From positions 114,501 through 178,500 of the forward strand of contig JASANG010002061.1 in the NCBI GenBank assembly GCA_030248215.1: a stretch of 64,000 bases of DNA, given 5' to 3'. Every line of letters begins with the position of its first letter. Position 1 is the stretch's first letter. Position numbers and translations under genes: made by a program. The stretch comes from Enoplolaimus lenunculus (taxonomy: Eukaryota; Nematoda; Enoplea; Enoplida; Thoracostomopsidae). Below the pieces are notes generated by a model. It was not told the DNA's origin and did not search any database. It worked only from the letters and a program-made list of their open reading frames with translations. Of the stretch, positions 23,501 to 31,703 are shown piece after piece.

Positions 23501-23534
23501 TAAATATAAAAATGGTCAAGTGATAAGATTTTAG
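8541..23534 (+). CDS. MFSD8: MFSD8/CLN7-like lysosomal MFS transporter
   Basis: Eleven exons: 8541-8545, 8841-9093, 9879-10125, 11758-11871, 13355-13534, 14951-15047, 16896-17033, 19493-19602, 21264-21544, 23004-23071 and 23357-23534; all GT-AG, phases agree, 556 aa (human CLN7 is 518). It matches the remembered family at SLWPYLQK, YVMLVARALNGVGSG, TIISPLTMAMFDWTASQAVL, QGIFVGTGSFARFIGPIFIS and the C-terminal YKRL. About 12 membrane spans are expected. The long loop in exon 9 has NLT and NST sequons and a GCNIQYDWC cysteine pair, fitting the glycosylated lumenal loop of CLN7. CLN7 family members are lysosomal and reported to conduct chloride. I see no N-terminal acidic dileucine sorting signal. 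The first exon supplies only ATGAG of coding sequence and is the weakest call. The body is very secure. Confidence 0.93.
10220..10675. repeat. TA-flanked MITE family A, longest copy (about 456 bp)
   Basis: The terminal inverted repeats read CTGTAGTGACCCGAATAAG on the left and CTTATTCGGGTC plus a diverged tail on the right, flanked by TA. The interior is noncoding. It lies in intron 3 of the MFSD8-like gene. TA duplication and short TIRs suggest a Tc1/mariner-type nonautonomous element. Confidence 0.85.
11130..11312. repeat. TTAGGC-element copy
   Basis: 'gggactgcaatgg', then TTAGGC-like units with 'ttatcctta' spacers, then the right end 'ttacggccattaaagtaac'. It belongs with the 'aaagtaac' end subfamily. 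Confidence 0.6.
12234..12582. repeat. TA-flanked MITE family A, inverted copy (349 bp)
   Basis: The ends are TACTGTGGTGACCCGAATAA and CTTATTCGGGTCACTACAGTA. The interior runs in the opposite direction to the 10220 copy and lacks about 100 bp of it. It is intronic to the MFSD8-like gene. Confidence 0.85.
12690..12800. repeat. TTAGGC-element fragment
   Basis: 'acataaagaac' followed by diverged 'cctgagcctaagcctgag' units, 'taagtctaaaagcctact' and no clear right end. Another tiny remnant with the same vocabulary is at about 13140-13205. Confidence 0.45.
14380..14548. repeat. TTAGGC-element copy, left end missing
   Basis: AAGCCT units interrupted by 'gagtaagaatgagcatattcct', then the canonical right half 'cccacagaaaaacgttctgc' and 'ctgatctttacatggg'. 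Confidence 0.65.
14784..14921. repeat. TTAGGC-element copy with target duplication
   Basis: It begins GGCCCATGTAAAGATCAAGC and ends CCCCTGTTCTTTACATTGGCC. The flanks are aatacctg (14776-14783) and aaaacctg (14922-14929), an 8-bp duplication with one mismatch. It lies just before exon 6 of the MFSD8-like gene. Confidence 0.8.
15055..15650. repeat. About 600-bp dispersed element, copy 1
   Basis: It shares 'tgccggagcagaca', 'cgtagaggtg', 'aggttgcccgagctcag', 'gtttgatagctgtga' and a late 'gaagccaga' stretch with 37248-37835, over the same length and order. No open frame is convincing. Class unknown. Confidence 0.7.
15708..16316. repeat. 16-bp minisatellite, forward arm
   Basis: A tandem array of GGCCGTCCGGACAAAA with a near-perfect core at about 15950-16135 and degenerate edges. 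It lies in intron 6 of the MFSD8-like gene. Because 16 is not a multiple of 3, the array is open in several frames on both strands, giving repetitive pseudo-proteins that I do not treat as genes. Confidence 0.95.
16415..16680. repeat. 16-bp minisatellite, inverted arm
   Basis: The same unit in reverse complement (TTTTGTCCGGACGGCC and variants), more degenerate than the forward arm. A spacer of roughly 95 bp without the unit (16317-16414) separates the two arms, making a head-to-head inverted array. Confidence 0.9.
16795..16885. repeat. Short GCAAG hairpin repeat
   Basis: The left end 'catacgtgcaagtttttac' and the right end 'atgcaagtgtgttc' are mirrored around 'ttttgcagctgaacg', resembling the larger elements at 5270-5505 and 53773-54036. 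It ends about 10 bp before exon 7 of the MFSD8-like gene. Confidence 0.5.
17177..17378. repeat. TTAGGC-element copy with target duplication
   Basis: It begins GGCCCATGTATAGAACAGGG and ends CCCTGTTCTGTACACGGGCC. The flanks are gattaagc and aattaagc, 7 of 8 matching. The core has two blocks of AAGCCT units. Confidence 0.85.
17403..18190. repeat. GTCCGTCC element, copy 1
   Basis: It starts with 'gagcgaagctcggagtttcg', has a (GTCC)n-like stretch at about 17495-17530, then roughly 230-bp internal repeats built on 'agctaataactaatttgcat', and ends 'cgagcttcgctcaataaatg'. The GAGCGAAGCTC start and GAGCTTCGCTC end form inverted termini. Related copies are at 40534-41000 and 62455-63183. Confidence 0.8.
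18366..18500. repeat. Dispersed repeat with GTAGCCAG core
   Basis: It shares 'ggcccgtagccagctaaca', 'gggcatacaaggc' and 'acaagcaaggttgaaac' with 635-765 and 12860-12990. It immediately precedes the 38-bp minisatellite. Confidence 0.55.
18524..19489. repeat. 38-bp minisatellite with three-unit higher order
   Basis: About 25 tandem units of 38 bp, reading CGAGTCCGATTCTGCAATTC then TATCAATGATTTCTTGTA. A single G/C difference (atgattt versus atcattt) follows a mostly regular G-G-C order, giving a 114-bp higher-order period. Two units near 19080-19170 are scrambled. The last unit runs straight into the acceptor of exon 8 of the MFSD8-like gene at 19493. Confidence 0.97.
20404..20621. repeat. TTAGGC-element, complete copy with 8-bp target duplication
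   Basis: Flanked by exact aaccgtct duplications (20396-20403 and 20622-20629). The terminal repeats are GGCCAATGTAAAGAACTGG and CTGATCTTTACATGGG. The core holds two blocks of AAGCCT (TTAGGC on the other strand) separated by 'gtaagaatgagcatattac'. It is the best type copy of the family. Confidence 0.9.
20990..21160. repeat. TTAGGC-element, complete copy with 8-bp target duplication
   Basis: Flanked on both sides by gagtaatt. The ends are GGCCCATGTATAGAACAGC and CCCTGTGCTTTACATGGG. The TTAGGC units read on the plus strand. It is intronic to the MFSD8-like gene, just before exon 9. Confidence 0.9.
21583..21853. repeat. TTAA-flanked element with tRNA-like pol III boxes
   Basis: It begins TTAACCCCTTCTCACATTG and ends CATGTGAGAAAGGGTTAA, so TTAA sits on both sides with about 15-bp inverted ends, as in piggyBac-type elements. 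Inside are an A-box-like TAGCTGAGTGG (21744-21754) and a B-box-like GAGTTCGAATCC (21786-21797) at tRNA-like spacing. Related copies are at 26990-27245 and 31457-31703. It lies in the intron after exon 9 of the MFSD8-like gene. Confidence 0.85.
22130..22745. repeat. Composite foldback element
   Basis: A foldback-type terminus (CACTGCAAAAAATATGG) near 22138, then about 350 bp of unique-looking interior ('gataatttattctgtta', 'ggtcagtgctaaactgcgtt'), then a full palindromic foldback copy at 22532-22742. The same interior is found reverse-complemented next to the foldback copy at 60135-61035, so the two parts travel together. Confidence 0.75.
23215..23305. repeat. TTAGGC-element fragment
   Basis: TTAGG-rich core and the right end 'actgttccgcccctgttct' only. 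It lies between the last two exons of the MFSD8-like gene. Confidence 0.55.
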
Positions 23535-23570
23535 CGTAAAAAATTTGTCGTAGATTATGAGGTTTGTGAT

Positions 23571-23580
23571 AATAAATAAA
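23571..23580 (+). promoter_or_regulatory. Poly(A) signals of the MFSD8-like gene
   Basis: Two overlapping AATAAA hexamers about 40 bp after the stop codon at 23534. Confidence 0.65.
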
Positions 23581-25025
23581 AAATGCTGTTGAAATTTTAT
23601 GAAACTAATACACGTAGTTGCAGCTACTGGTCTAACGCTTCTTCAGCCCTAGGCTAAATTGTTGATGGGCCTCTCATATTTAAGTAAACGAATTGGAAAA
23701 CTGTTTTTTGAAATATTGTAGTGCTTTAAAGATATATGAAACATTATCCGAAACAATAGGTATTCTCGGTGCAGACAGTCCTAATTTGCATACGTAATGT
23801 AAACATAAATTTGTTGGAATGCTGCCAAAAATACGTATGTGGGCGCTCCAGCTTTAATAATAAAGATTTAAAGATTGATAAAAGAATGATAGGTTACAAT
23901 AATATACTACGACGTGTAATATTATTTGCTATCGAAAACAATCGTGCCTTTCGCCTCATACCGATAAGCATAAATGTGAAAAGGCGTAATAGATTTGGTG
24001 TTGACGCGTTTGTCGTATAGAATATATGGTAAATGTTATGTTTAGAGCTGTAACTGTAGATTAAGAACAATCCTAAGCCTAAGCCTAAGCAAAAACATGA
24101 TATAAAATCTAAAAACTATCTATTGCGATGCCACCAAAAACGGAACGGCCGTAAAAGTAACATGTGCCGAGTATAATATGAGCAATTTAGTGCCACCTAT
24201 ATTCACAGATGTTTTTAACAATTATTTTTTATATTCGATTGGCGATGGTGAATACCCCCTACCCGATGGTATCTGTATCGTTTGAATCGTATGTTTAAAG
24301 ACAGGAATTGTAATTTTTTTCAAATTTTTCATTAAAATTATATATATCGCGCATAGAGTAGAGAATAGCATGAGAAAAGGTTAATTGAAACTTTTGGCCC
24401 ATGTATAAAATAGGGCGGATCGTTTTCCGGATGTGCTATAACAGAGTCAGTTTAAGGTTTTAGACTAAATTTTTGCTTAGGCTTAGGCTTAGGCTTTAGG
24501 CTTAGGCTTAGGCTTAGGAATATGCTTATACTACTGTTCCGGCCCTATTCTATACATGGGTCAAACTTTTGATCAAATACTGTCTTAAAATTTAAGAAAG
24601 AAATAACGAAAACATTGAGTATATAGGTATATACAGTGATGAAAGATATTAATTCATACGGGATCAAGCGCCTAAATATATTGCTAATAGTCCTCGGAAT
24701 AAACAGTATAGCGATATAACTATTTCTTAAACAAATTAAAAAATTTTCAAATTTTAAAATAATCTTGAAAAAATATAAAACGCTCGCCTTGTTTTGAAAA
24801 AAGCGCTGATATGATTGCGAAAGTAGCGTTAGCGTTTTCTTTTCATACACAAGCGATTCATTTTAGAGTTTTTTCGGTTGCGAAAAACCGCTTCGAAAGA
24901 TGCTGTTAGAATTGCAGAAAGCGATTAAAATAGCGGTTTAAAGTTTGTTTTGACACCGTTCCTAATATTTTGCAAAGTATAATTTTCAAAATTAAAAATG
25001 TCAAGATTTTCAGCTTTCCGCCAGC
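23581..25025. other. Intergenic region with TTAGGC-element copies
   Basis: No convincing gene. It contains TTAGGC elements at 24050-24175 and 24396-24562, a remnant of the TTAA element ('gcatgagaaaaggttaa') near 24370, and AT-rich unique sequence. The open frame at 24545-24850 on the minus strand looks like chance. Confidence 0.6.
24396..24562. repeat. TTAGGC-element, complete copy with 8-bp target duplication
   Basis: Flanked by exact aaactttt duplications (24388-24395 and 24563-24570). The ends are GGCCCATGTATAAAATAGGG and CCCTATTCTATACATGGG. The core is a nearly uninterrupted TTAGGC run. Confidence 0.9.
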
Positions 25026-27692
25026 TTAGTCACATGCCGGTATACCAAACCGGCTTGTTTCCGTGTAGCGTCGAAACCGTAACGAATGTGTTTTCAAGCC
25101 TAAAGCTTTCGCATCACCAACTGAAATAGGAATATTCAAATCAACTTCAACAGTATACGCCGTGGTTGGGTTTAGTCCACTTATTGTTCGTAGGGTCACC
25201 GTGTTTGGATAGATTGGATCTGTGTACCGTGCGTCGAAACGTTCCCTCGATGACCGGCAGCGGTCGTCTTTGTTTACCGGAACAGCTCGAATTGTTACTG
25301 ACGCGCCTTCCGGAATCGGAAGATTGAAAATTTGAAGCTGAAATAAAACAGATAGACATATATAATATGCACGTGTTATGTACAGCACGTTGCATTCACA
25401 TTGTAATATTTTACAAAGTAGATTTCAAACTCAATGCAGTTTTAGGCCCGGATCGTTTTCCGGCTGGGCTGTAATAAAGTCAGTTTCAGCTTTAGACCAA
25501 CTTTTTGTTCAGGCTTAGACTTAGGCTTAGGATTAGGAACAGGCTTATCCTTACGCTTATGCTTAGGCTTAGGCTTAGGTTTCGGAATAGGCTCATCCTT
25601 ACGCTTAGGCTTTAGGCTTAGGCTTAGGCTTAGGAATAGGCTAATCTTAACGCTAGGCTTAGGATTAGGCTTAGGCTTAGGCTTAGGCTTAGGAATAGGC
25701 TAATCTTAACGCTAGGCTTAGGCTTAGGCTAAAGCTTAGGCTTAGGAATATGCTCAAACCACTGTTACGGCCCTGTTCTATATATTGGCCGGACTGTCGA
25801 AGGCTACGTACCATCGCTTGTCAAATGCATATATGTAGTAGCAACTGCCAGATACTATGATTGCAACAGCTAAGTGAAATAAGCTGCAGAAACGTGCTTG
25901 AAATATGCCCAGTTGCTATAGCTTCTAGAATTACAATATTTAAAGCCAACTTTCGAGGGTGGGTGCGGTTTGACAACCCACTCCCTAGTTTAGATTTTAG
26001 CACCTTAAAAAGGCTACGATTCGTATCCTGGCTAGAAATTAGACGTGCAAAATCGAGAAAATTTCATGTGAGAAAAGGCCAAATCAATAGCAATTCCACC
26101 TGGATAGTAGCCGTGGTAGCGGTCAAGTCACGTTTGACAACGCTCAGCTCAAGTGCTTTCGTCTCAGATTGCACCCATCGCAACTTGTGGCCACTGGCCG
26201 GACCCTTTGTCCGAACCAGATCGCACTGCTGGCAAGATGCTTTTTGCCCGTTAGCTACGTACTCCACCTCAACACATAGAATGTACCATTGGTACGGTTG
26301 CCAGCCAAAATCACTTAAGTCCACCATGAGCTCATTTCCAGAGTACACAGTGATGTTAGCGTCAACAAGTGACACAACGGAATGAGAAAAAGATTCTTTC
26401 AAAGCGACTTGTCCGTCTGGTTGAAGTCTAGCACCCCAGACGGTACGGGCACTTCGAGGTAGGGTAAGAAACCATCGGATTACGGTACGTTCTTCAGGGT
26501 CGGCATCTTGTGATGAGGATTCAAGGCGGTTAAGTTCAATTGTTTCGTCATTGGTACTTGGTTGGGTTGAATCGGTGGTGTTCGTTGAAACTTCAACGAG
26601 TGTTTCGTTGCCCAGCGGTAGGTCCTGAAAAATTGATTTCGAATGTCAGTTGTTTTAACTTTTTCCATTTCAAGGAAGTGATCAAGATTTTGCTTAAGCA
26701 AAATATAATAAACGCCGACGAAATATTGTTAAAAATGTCCCCGTAGACGGTGTTTGAAGACTGAAAGTGCCTGTGTTGAGTGAAAATCGAAAGCTGTCCT
26801 GTTGCGTTCACTTTCTGAACAAACTTTAAAATTTCAATTCAATTCAATTTATTTGTTTTAAATTTTGGTTTTTTTCAACTTAAGATAAAAGACTCTTGTG
26901 CCATTTCAAGAGTAAAACGTGAATATATCTCGAACAGCTTTAATAGTTTAAGCACAAGAAGTAACGACCATTTATAAGCTTAACCCCTTCTCACATTGAT
27001 TTGCCTATAGGCAACTTTTAGTGCAGTGTATATACGTTAAATAATCGCATCGTGTTCAACAATTGCAACACGTATACATAGTACTAAATCACCACAAGAC
27101 GTGAGAGCCCCCTCGGGCTCGAGCGTCAAGCTCCTATAGCTGAGTGGTGATGGTATTCGCCTCCCACTCCAGTCACCGGAGTTCGAATCCTAGCATAAAA
27201 GTAGGTCTCAGGGGAAATAGAAAACATTCATTTGAGAAAGGGTTCAGTGATGTTTACCTCTTCGGCAGTCTGTTGCCACTGCTGTTGCTGTGGTCGTTGT
27301 TGTTGTTGCCACTGCTGCTGTTGTTGCTGTTGTATTGGGTATGCATTTTGAAAAACGTTTTGCGTTTGTTGTATTTGTTGCTGTTCATACCATGGAACGG
27401 GCAATTGTTTTATAACCAATTTTTTGCCAGTCGGAGCGTTGTGTAGCGATGATTGCAGCAAAAAGTCAGTCGCGTCGTTTGAAGATGTCGCCCAAAAACT
27501 GTTTGGCACTTTTTTGCCATATGTATTCGTTTCGGTCCATTTGTTGCTGATGTATTTTGCAGATTCAATCTTCAATTCATGATAGCTGACTTTGATTGAA
27601 ACGTCTAGACTTAAAGAGCAAAGTTGTTGAACGATAATCAGTTCGCTGGAGGCAATCAGAGTTAAAAGATTTAGCAAAATAGCGACTAACAT
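25026..27692 (-). CDS. Secreted Gln-rich protein with fibronectin-III-like domains
   Basis: Three phase-0 exons: 27692-27258, 26624-26100 and 25337-25026, giving 423 aa. The N-terminus MLVAILLNLLTLIASSELII is a good signal peptide. Residues of about 110-145 are Gln-rich (runs of Q broken by W, R, P). A serine/threonine-rich linker follows, then a region with GWQPYQWYILCVEVEY and a CQQCD cysteine pair that looks like the end of an FN3 domain. The last exon has the FN3-like Tyr corner GLNPTTAYTVEVDL and ends RFGIPACD. Cysteine-bearing FN3 proteins of this sort occur in nematodes as secreted proteins, but I cannot name this one. I see no transmembrane segment after the signal. The splice sites TTTCAG and GTAAAC/GTGGAA are acceptable. 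A TTAA-flanked element sits about 12 bp inside intron 1. Confidence 0.8.
25445..25795. repeat. Expanded TTAGGC-element copy
   Basis: The largest copy in the window. Its core at about 25505-25750 is a long run of TTAGGC and variants with a repeated 'ggaataggctaatcttaacg' spacer, so the internal block has itself been tandemly duplicated. It lies in intron 2 of the FN3-like gene. Confidence 0.85.
26990..27245. repeat. TTAA-flanked element with tRNA-like boxes, copy 2
   Basis: Same layout as 21583-21853: it starts TTAACCCCTTCTCACATTG, has A- and B-box-like motifs, and ends 'ttgagaaagggttca', so the right TTAA is degraded. Its edge is about 12 bp from the exon 1 donor of the FN3-like gene. Confidence 0.8.
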
Positions 27693-28165
27693 TGTTAAGA
27701 TGGTACGGACCGCCAGTATACTGCACGATATTATTTACTGAATTATTTTGTAAATGTAATCATCTTCAAACTTTGTCAACGAGGCCAAATGTTTATATTT
27801 ATGCTAAACATTGGCCGTTTCGGCTTAGGTTTGAGATCAGATTCACGTTTTGGCTTTTAAGTTTTTAGCAACGCATGAGCCTAACTTAGGTTCGAAGAGA
27901 GACTAGGCGGAGCCGGGGACTCCCTTAAGGTGTGGATTTAGGTTTTGGTTTTAGATTTGTTTTAGTTTTGTGATTGAAATATATTTAAGAGTGGCAAAGC
28001 CACCTACATGTACTACTTCACTATAGGGTTTTTGCGGTTTAAACAATTATATTAGATTCTCAGTCACAAATTGCAGCCAATGTAATGAACAGGTCCGCAA
28101 TAGTAGTATAACCATATCCCTAAGCATAACCCTAAACTTAAAGCTTAAGGTAAACGATAAGACTA

Positions 28166-28352
28166 TACACTGCAAAAAATGGTGAGTCACATTGACTCTC
28201 TCTGAAATAGGCTGTTCAGGACTAAACAAATTGAGTCAATATTCGACTCCAACAGAGACAAATTCGATTCACTGAGTCGCACGCTTGACTTTGATGGAGT
28301 CGGATTTGACTCAGTTTGAGAGTCAATTTGACTAACCATTTTTTGCAGTGCA
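28166..28352. repeat. Palindromic foldback MITE
   Basis: Starts TACACTGCAAAAAATGGTG after 'taaacgataagacta' and ends CCATTTTTTGCAGTGCA. It is a shortened palindrome with mirrored GAGTCAATTTGACT blocks. Confidence 0.85.
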
Positions 28353-28766
28353 CACAAAAAAGTATTTCTGAACTTATTCAATAGAGTATTTTCTGTGGCA
28401 AATCTGAAAAGTTTTTCTTATATTTAAGACAATTTTTCTAAAAATAACTGGAAAACGTATATTTTCAGACTTTATTTCAAAACTTTTCTGCAATCTTTTC
28501 TGTTATAACAGAAATACTTTTCAAGTGCACCTTGCTAATTATAATTCTTAAATGTGAGAAATTTTTTCTTAAATATCAGAAATATTATTTTGAGTGTGTA
28601 ACCAAAGCCTAAAGTTTGAGCTTAAGCAGAGAACGGTATATAAAGCTTAGAAGCTGAAAGCTTAAGCTTAACGATAAGACTATAGCAAAGCCTAAAGTTT
28701 GCGCCTAATAAGCAGAGGATACTATAAAGCTTAGAAGCTTAAAGCTTAAGCTTAACGATAAGACTA

Positions 28767-28974
28767 TACACTGCAAAAACTGGTGAGTCAAATTGACTCT
28801 CTCCGAAATAGGCTTTTCCTGACTACACAAACTGTGTCAAAATTTGACTCCGCCTAAGTCAAATTCGACTCAATTTGACTCTGGCGGAGTCGAATTTTGA
28901 CTCAGTTTGTGTAGTCAGGAAAAGCCTATTTCGGAGAGAGTCAATATATTAGACTCACCATTTTTTGCGGTGTA
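28767..28974. repeat. Palindromic foldback MITE
   Basis: Starts TACACTGCAAAAACTGGTG after 'ttaacgataagacta' and ends CCATTTTTTGCGGTGTA. It has full-length arms with a 'gactctggcggagtc' centre. Confidence 0.9.
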
Positions 28975-29484
28975 CCAAAGCCTAAAGTTTGAGCCTAAGC
29001 AGAGAATAGTATAAAGCTTAGAAGCTTATGCTGAAAATGGTCCGCTTCTGATCTCTACATGGACTGCCTAAGCGAACGCGTAAGAGCTCTAAGAGACGAC
29101 TATTTTCGGATCTATCCTGTACGTAAACGAATAGAGTTTTGTACAAAATTACACGCACAAAATTAGCGCTTATATACTTGCGCAGTAGATATACTCTACA
29201 ATTTGTGAAGCAAAAAATAATTTGTTTATAGTTAACGCAATGAAATATCGACATTGACAGAGAAGGTTAATACAAGTTTATCAAAATGGTGTGCGCATCG
29301 GCAAAATATTTGTGAAAAAATGTTATACTCTCCTAGGACCACGGTTTGCTTTGAAATTGCGTTCTGTTCTTTTGAACAAAGCTTCATTGTAAATTCCAGT
29401 GAGTTGATTTTAACTTTAGAATGCGTTGATTTAAGTCTGACTGATTATTATCAGAATACAAAATTTTGACTTGATTCCATTTAT

Positions 29485-29830
29485 ACTGTTGTATTAATTT
29501 ACTGATCAAGTGACACCCGGAATCAACAAAACTCAGAGTGAGAACCAACTCGACTCAAAGCGAGCTAATGCTTGACTACTGTTTTATTTCACTGTATATA
29601 AACTGCAATAAGTTGATTGATCAACTCAGAAAGCGAATTAGTCATTTCTGATTATTTCTCAGTCAATAACAGAAAACATCAACTGGTTCTGAGCTGATTT
29701 AATTCCGGGTGAATTGGTTAATTAATTCAGAATGAGTGCAATCAATTCAGAATTCTGAGTTCTCAAAGACCTCAGAATTCTGAGTTCTCAAAGACCTAAT
29801 TCAGAGAGGCATAGGTTATCTAGTTACAGG
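29485..29830. repeat. Inverted-repeat element with short direct repeats
   Basis: 'gtgacacccggaatcaac' near the left and 'ttaattccgggtgaattgg' near 29700 are mirrored. A 25-bp string 'cagaattctgagttctcaa' is duplicated in tandem at about 29750-29800. No gene is seen. Confidence 0.4.
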
Positions 29831-29884
29831 TTTATCACGTTGACGCTGTTAGGCATAGGCTTATAAGAATATGCTTACAACTGT

Positions 29885-30200
29885 TACTGTAGTGACCCGA
29901 ATAGGAGGGGGAACAGATATTTATTTGGCCTCTCCCTCCAGAGGGTACCCCCTTGTTATTCGGTTACGGACTGTTATCTATTTTCATCCCGCCCTCAGCC
30001 ACCATTCGTTACGGACATCTCGAACACAACTTTATTTTTTCCTGAAGTCATCTATGTGCTACAATTCGGGATAATTGACACTTATGGAATCTAATTTGGG
30101 TTAAGGGACTCTATCTGCTTACGGACTCTTGCTAGGGATACGGACTCCTATTGATTGGGACTCAAAATGGAAACCCCCTCTTATTCGGACCACTACAGTA
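29885..30200. repeat. TA-flanked MITE family A (316 bp)
   Basis: The ends are TACTGTAGTGACCCGAATAG and GGACCACTACAGTA. It is inserted in the tail of a TTAGGC-element fragment ('gaatatgcttacaactgt'). The interior is a deletion derivative of 10220-10675. Confidence 0.85.
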
Positions 30201-31049
30201 GGTACGTTCCTGAAACATTATTCACCTACGTATACAATGCATACGGAGCGTGTACCTCCGATCAAAAATTCAATCTAAATTGTATTTCAGCGCATAATTT
30301 TCAGATTTTAAGACTATCCTTGCGTAGTGGTTAATTTTTTAAATTTTCGGAATTTCGCAAAAAATAAATTTACACACTAAAAGTTTTCAAATCAGTCACA
30401 ATGAAAGCTTCGAAAGCGAACGATCAATTTCTAACAAAGTCAACGCCACCCACTTGTGAATCGAGTTTAAATGTGTCCTACGGAGTAAAACTATACGTTT
30501 TGATGCATTAAAAATTCAAGAGTTCAATATTTGTGCGACATGTTTATACGTACGGTACACGCTTGATACGGAGGTTAAATTCTTAATTTCATAAATTAAA
30601 TGCGAAAACTAACGAGAAAATCATCATTTCCACCATCACTAATGGGATATGCGGAGCCCCGATTGCTGAATAGGGTCATATACAATTTTACTGACGGTAA
30701 AAGTTGAAACATCGTACCGAATGACATTAAATATTCTCTTAATATCTTATATATCTCAAGTATAGGTACTGCTACGTGCATATAGAGTTATGATGAAATT
30801 AAAGTTTGAATAGCGTTGATTATATCATATGCACGGTAAAGTCTACTTTCATAAAACATTCAGGAGCCGAATCTCACTCTTTATCCTATAATTGTTTAAC
30901 ATTATATAATAGCAGACTCGCAATGATTGTTCGATTGAAAACTGCAATTTAACCCAAGATACGATTCATGATTTTAAGCATTTGTTGTGTTCGGTTTCTC
31001 CAAAACTCGATAGCAACATGTCAAATTTGCAGATTCAATAGAGTCAACG
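30201..31049. other. Intergenic sequence, nothing recognised
   Basis: AT-rich sequence without a supported gene, RNA or repeat. The short minus-strand frame at 30596-30781 has no features that support coding. Confidence 0.5.
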
Positions 31050-31226
31050 GCCCGTGTAAAGATCACGGGGGGAACGTATTTCTATGGAACTCTAAATAGC
31101 GTAAAGTTTATGCTTCAGACTAATTTATTGCATGGGCTTGGGCATAGTTACGTATATAAACTCATCCTGACGCTTAGGCTTTAGGCGTAGCTCAGGTTTG
31201 CGCTAAGGCTTTAGGAATTTGCTTAA
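31050..31226. repeat. TTAGGC-element fragment interrupted by family A MITE
   Basis: The left end is GGCCCGTGTAAAGATCACGG, with a decayed TTAGGC core, cut at 'gaatttgcttaa' by the MITE at 31227-31393. Confidence 0.65.
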
Positions 31227-31393
31227 TACTGTAGTGACCCGAATAAGAGTGGGGGTAATAAGAAGGGGGTCCCTATTTTGAGTGCCAATTCCGTATCCCT
31301 AAAAATAAATAACAGTCTGTAACCGAGTAACAGGGGGTACCCTCTCGAGAGGACATAAATACCAGCCCCCCTCTTATTCGGGTCACTACAGTA
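31227..31393. repeat. TA-flanked MITE family A, shortest copy (167 bp)
   Basis: Both ends are well kept: TACTGTAGTGACCCGAATAA and TTATTCGGGTCACTACAGTA. Most of the interior is absent. Confidence 0.9.
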
Positions 31394-31456
31394 TAGACAA
31401 AGTCGTAATGCAACTTAAATTGGTAGGTATCCGAATTTGTACTAAAAGGATAAATC

Positions 31457-31703
31457 TTAACCCCTTCCCACATCGAGTTGCCTGTAGGCAACTCAGCGCA
31501 GTGTATATACGTTATTATAGTATATATCGCACCGTGTTTAACAATTGCAACACGTATACGTGAGAGCCTCCTCGGGCTCGAGCGTCAAGCTCCTATAGCT
31601 GAGTGATGATGGAATACGCCTCCCACTCCTCACTGGAGTTCGAATCCTAGCATAAAAGTAGGTCTCAGGGGAAATAGAAAATATCTATGTGAGAAAGGGT
31701 TAA
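31457..31703. repeat. TTAA-flanked element with tRNA-like boxes, copy 3
   Basis: TTAACCCCTTCCCACATCG on the left, GTGAGAAAGGGTTAA on the right, with the same internal 'tagctgagtgatg' and GAGTTCGAATCC motifs. It is intact at both ends. Confidence 0.88.

Larger units (their letters stand above)
28078..29065. repeat. TTAGGC element broken up by nested MITEs and tandem duplication
   Basis: The outer ends are those of a TTAGGC element ('gccaatgtaatgaacaggtc' at left, 'gcttctgatctctacatgg' at right). Between them lie about 105-bp units ('gcctaaagtttg...aacgataagactata') and foldback MITEs at 28166-28352 and 28767-28974, plus a third insert at about 28352-28605 with 'cagaaatac' ends. Confidence 0.75.

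Noticed and set aside
24545-24850. Minus-strand 101-codon frame
   Set aside because: AT-driven composition, no splice context and no recognisable feature; it overlaps the edge of a TTAGGC element.
25445-25795. Possible chromosome end because of long TTAGGC runs
   Set aside because: The hexamers are interrupted, occur in both orientations across the window and lie inside bounded elements between genes; this is not a telomere.
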